Part shown: positions 13,812 through 14,336 of the stretch, piece after piece
Layout of the letters: every line of letters starts with the position of its first letter
Position numbering within the stretch: the stretch's first letter is position 1
Assembly: GCA_903929925.1 (NCBI GenBank)
Contig: CAIYWO010000399.1
Location: forward strand, 1-14,336
DNA length: 14,336 nt
Origin: an uncultured beta proteobacterium
GTDB taxonomy: Bacteria > Pseudomonadota > Gammaproteobacteria > Burkholderiales > Burkholderiaceae_B
Direction of reading: 5' to 3'
The notes under the pieces: model-generated
What the model was told of the DNA's origin: nothing
Seen by the model: the letters and a program-made list of their open reading frames with translations, nothing else
The model's database searches: none
Position numbers and translations under genes: made by a program

Positions 13812-14336
13812 CTAATCGCGCTTAACCAGGTTGACGATGCTCGAGAAGTCGAGCTTGCCACTGCCCTGGGCGCTGTGCATCGCAAACAAGTTGCGCGCGA
13901 GCTCACCCAGCGCGATCACGGATTGTGTACTGACAGCCGCTTCGGCTGCCAGCCCTAGATCCTTGAGCATAAGGTCTACACCAAAGCCGCCTGCGTATCC
14001 TTTAGACGAAGGAACGTTTTCCATCACACCAGGCCAAGGGTTGTAGAGTTCAATTGCCCACGTACGACCAGAGCTTTTTGCGATGATCTCAGACAATACT
14101 TTAGGATCCAGCCCATTCGCAACACCAAGTGCCAGCGCCTCTGCTGTGCCCGCCATCGCGATTCCTAGCAGCATGTTGTTTGCAATCTTGGCGACCTGAC
14201 CTGCCCCCGCTGCACCCGCATGAAAAATATTCTTACCCATTTTTTCAAGTAACGGACGTGCGCGTTCAAGATCAACCGCGTCTCCGCCAACAATGAATGT
14301 CAACGTCCCAGCAATAGCACCACCAGTTCCACCGGA
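13812..14336 (-). CDS. mmsB: 3-hydroxyisobutyrate dehydrogenase family protein (partial, N-terminus beyond window)
   Basis: The C-terminal 174 residues are present and the frame stays open to the right edge. Visible are SGGTGGAIAGTLTFIVGG at the window end, matching the substrate-binding segment of beta-hydroxyacid dehydrogenases, then GAGQVAKIANN with Lys50 of this fragment at the catalytic lysine position. The C-terminal helical domain includes GYAGGFGVDLMLKDLGLA. The NAD-binding Rossmann domain is outside. These enzymes oxidise small 3-hydroxyacids to semialdehydes; 3-hydroxyisobutyrate (valine breakdown, MmsB) is the best guess because of the DLMLKDLGLA region, but tartronate semialdehyde reductase-like members share the fold. 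The TAG stop is seven bases from the convergent ygfZ stop. The symbol is tentative. Confidence 0.85.
   Translation of the reverse strand, partial: SGGTGGAIAGTLTFIVGGDAVDLERARPLLEKMGKNIFHAGAAGAGQVAKIANNMLLGIAMAGTAEALALGVANGLDPKVLSEIIAKSSGRTWAIELYNPWPGVMENVPSSKGYAGGFGVDLMLKDLGLAAEAAVSTQSVIALGELARNLFAMHSAQGSGKLDFSSIVNLVKRD

Noticed and set aside
1..14336. Search for mobile elements, CRISPR, tRNA or rRNA genes, prophage or defence islands
   Set aside because: No transposase or integrase motifs, no regularly spaced repeats, no cloverleaf or rRNA-like sequence, and no nuclease/toxin pairs were seen; the genes pack as normal chromosomal operons.

Overview
The window looks like ordinary chromosome from a betaproteobacterium, probably of the order Burkholderiales. 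The basis is the block ygfZ <> mltG-tmk-holB-tatD-ankyrin protein, an arrangement I know from that order, together with the Burkholderiales flavour of the DUF3298 lipoprotein, DoxX and CoA-transferase proteins. This is inference from remembered synteny and protein style, not a database match. Base composition is near balanced, so this is not one of the very GC-rich members. I see no rRNA, tRNA, CRISPR array, insertion sequence, integrase or phage gene.

Left third (1-3732, all on the minus strand): an acyl-CoA catabolic operon reads leftward as acyl-CoA dehydrogenase, then family III (CaiB/BaiF) CoA-transferase, then an enoyl-CoA hydratase/isomerase-family protein. A metallo-beta-lactamase-fold (beta-CASP-type) hydrolase follows and is cut by the window edge. 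The first two genes share one base (TAGTG). Together the three enzymes could activate a carboxylic acid to its CoA ester, desaturate it and process the enoyl-CoA. The substrate cannot be read from the sequence, and the crotonase member lacks the usual catalytic glutamates.

Middle (3733-8353): after a 197-base divergent gap come doxX (plus strand) and a small exported protein of unknown function (minus strand), whose stop codons interlock on one TTAA. Then a compact plus-strand operon runs exported peroxiredoxin, DNA photolyase, glutathione peroxidase-like thiol peroxidase, and a lipoprotein with a DUF3298/RsiV-like domain. Two junctions are ATGA overlaps and the third is an 8-base gap. It reads as a photo-oxidative stress module covering the periplasm (peroxiredoxin), cytoplasm (Gpx) and DNA (photolyase), with an envelope lipoprotein of unknown role. 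It is the most interesting part of the window, although each protein family is known.

Right part (8354-13804): the minus-strand housekeeping operon mltG-tmk-holB-tatD-ankyrin protein (cell-wall transglycosylase, dTMP kinase, DNA polymerase III delta prime, TatD nuclease, exported ankyrin protein). mltG/tmk and tmk/holB overlap by four bases. The gap between tatD and the ankyrin gene is extremely AT-rich. ygfZ diverges from mltG. The right edge holds the C-terminal part of a 3-hydroxyisobutyrate dehydrogenase-type gene (minus strand), convergent with ygfZ.

No gene-free stretch reaches 300 bases; the longest is 197 bases. I did not find a clearly undescribed biological system. The leads worth checking are the four-gene stress operon, the unusual crotonase active site, and AT-rich patches that carry CCGG-centred sequences.
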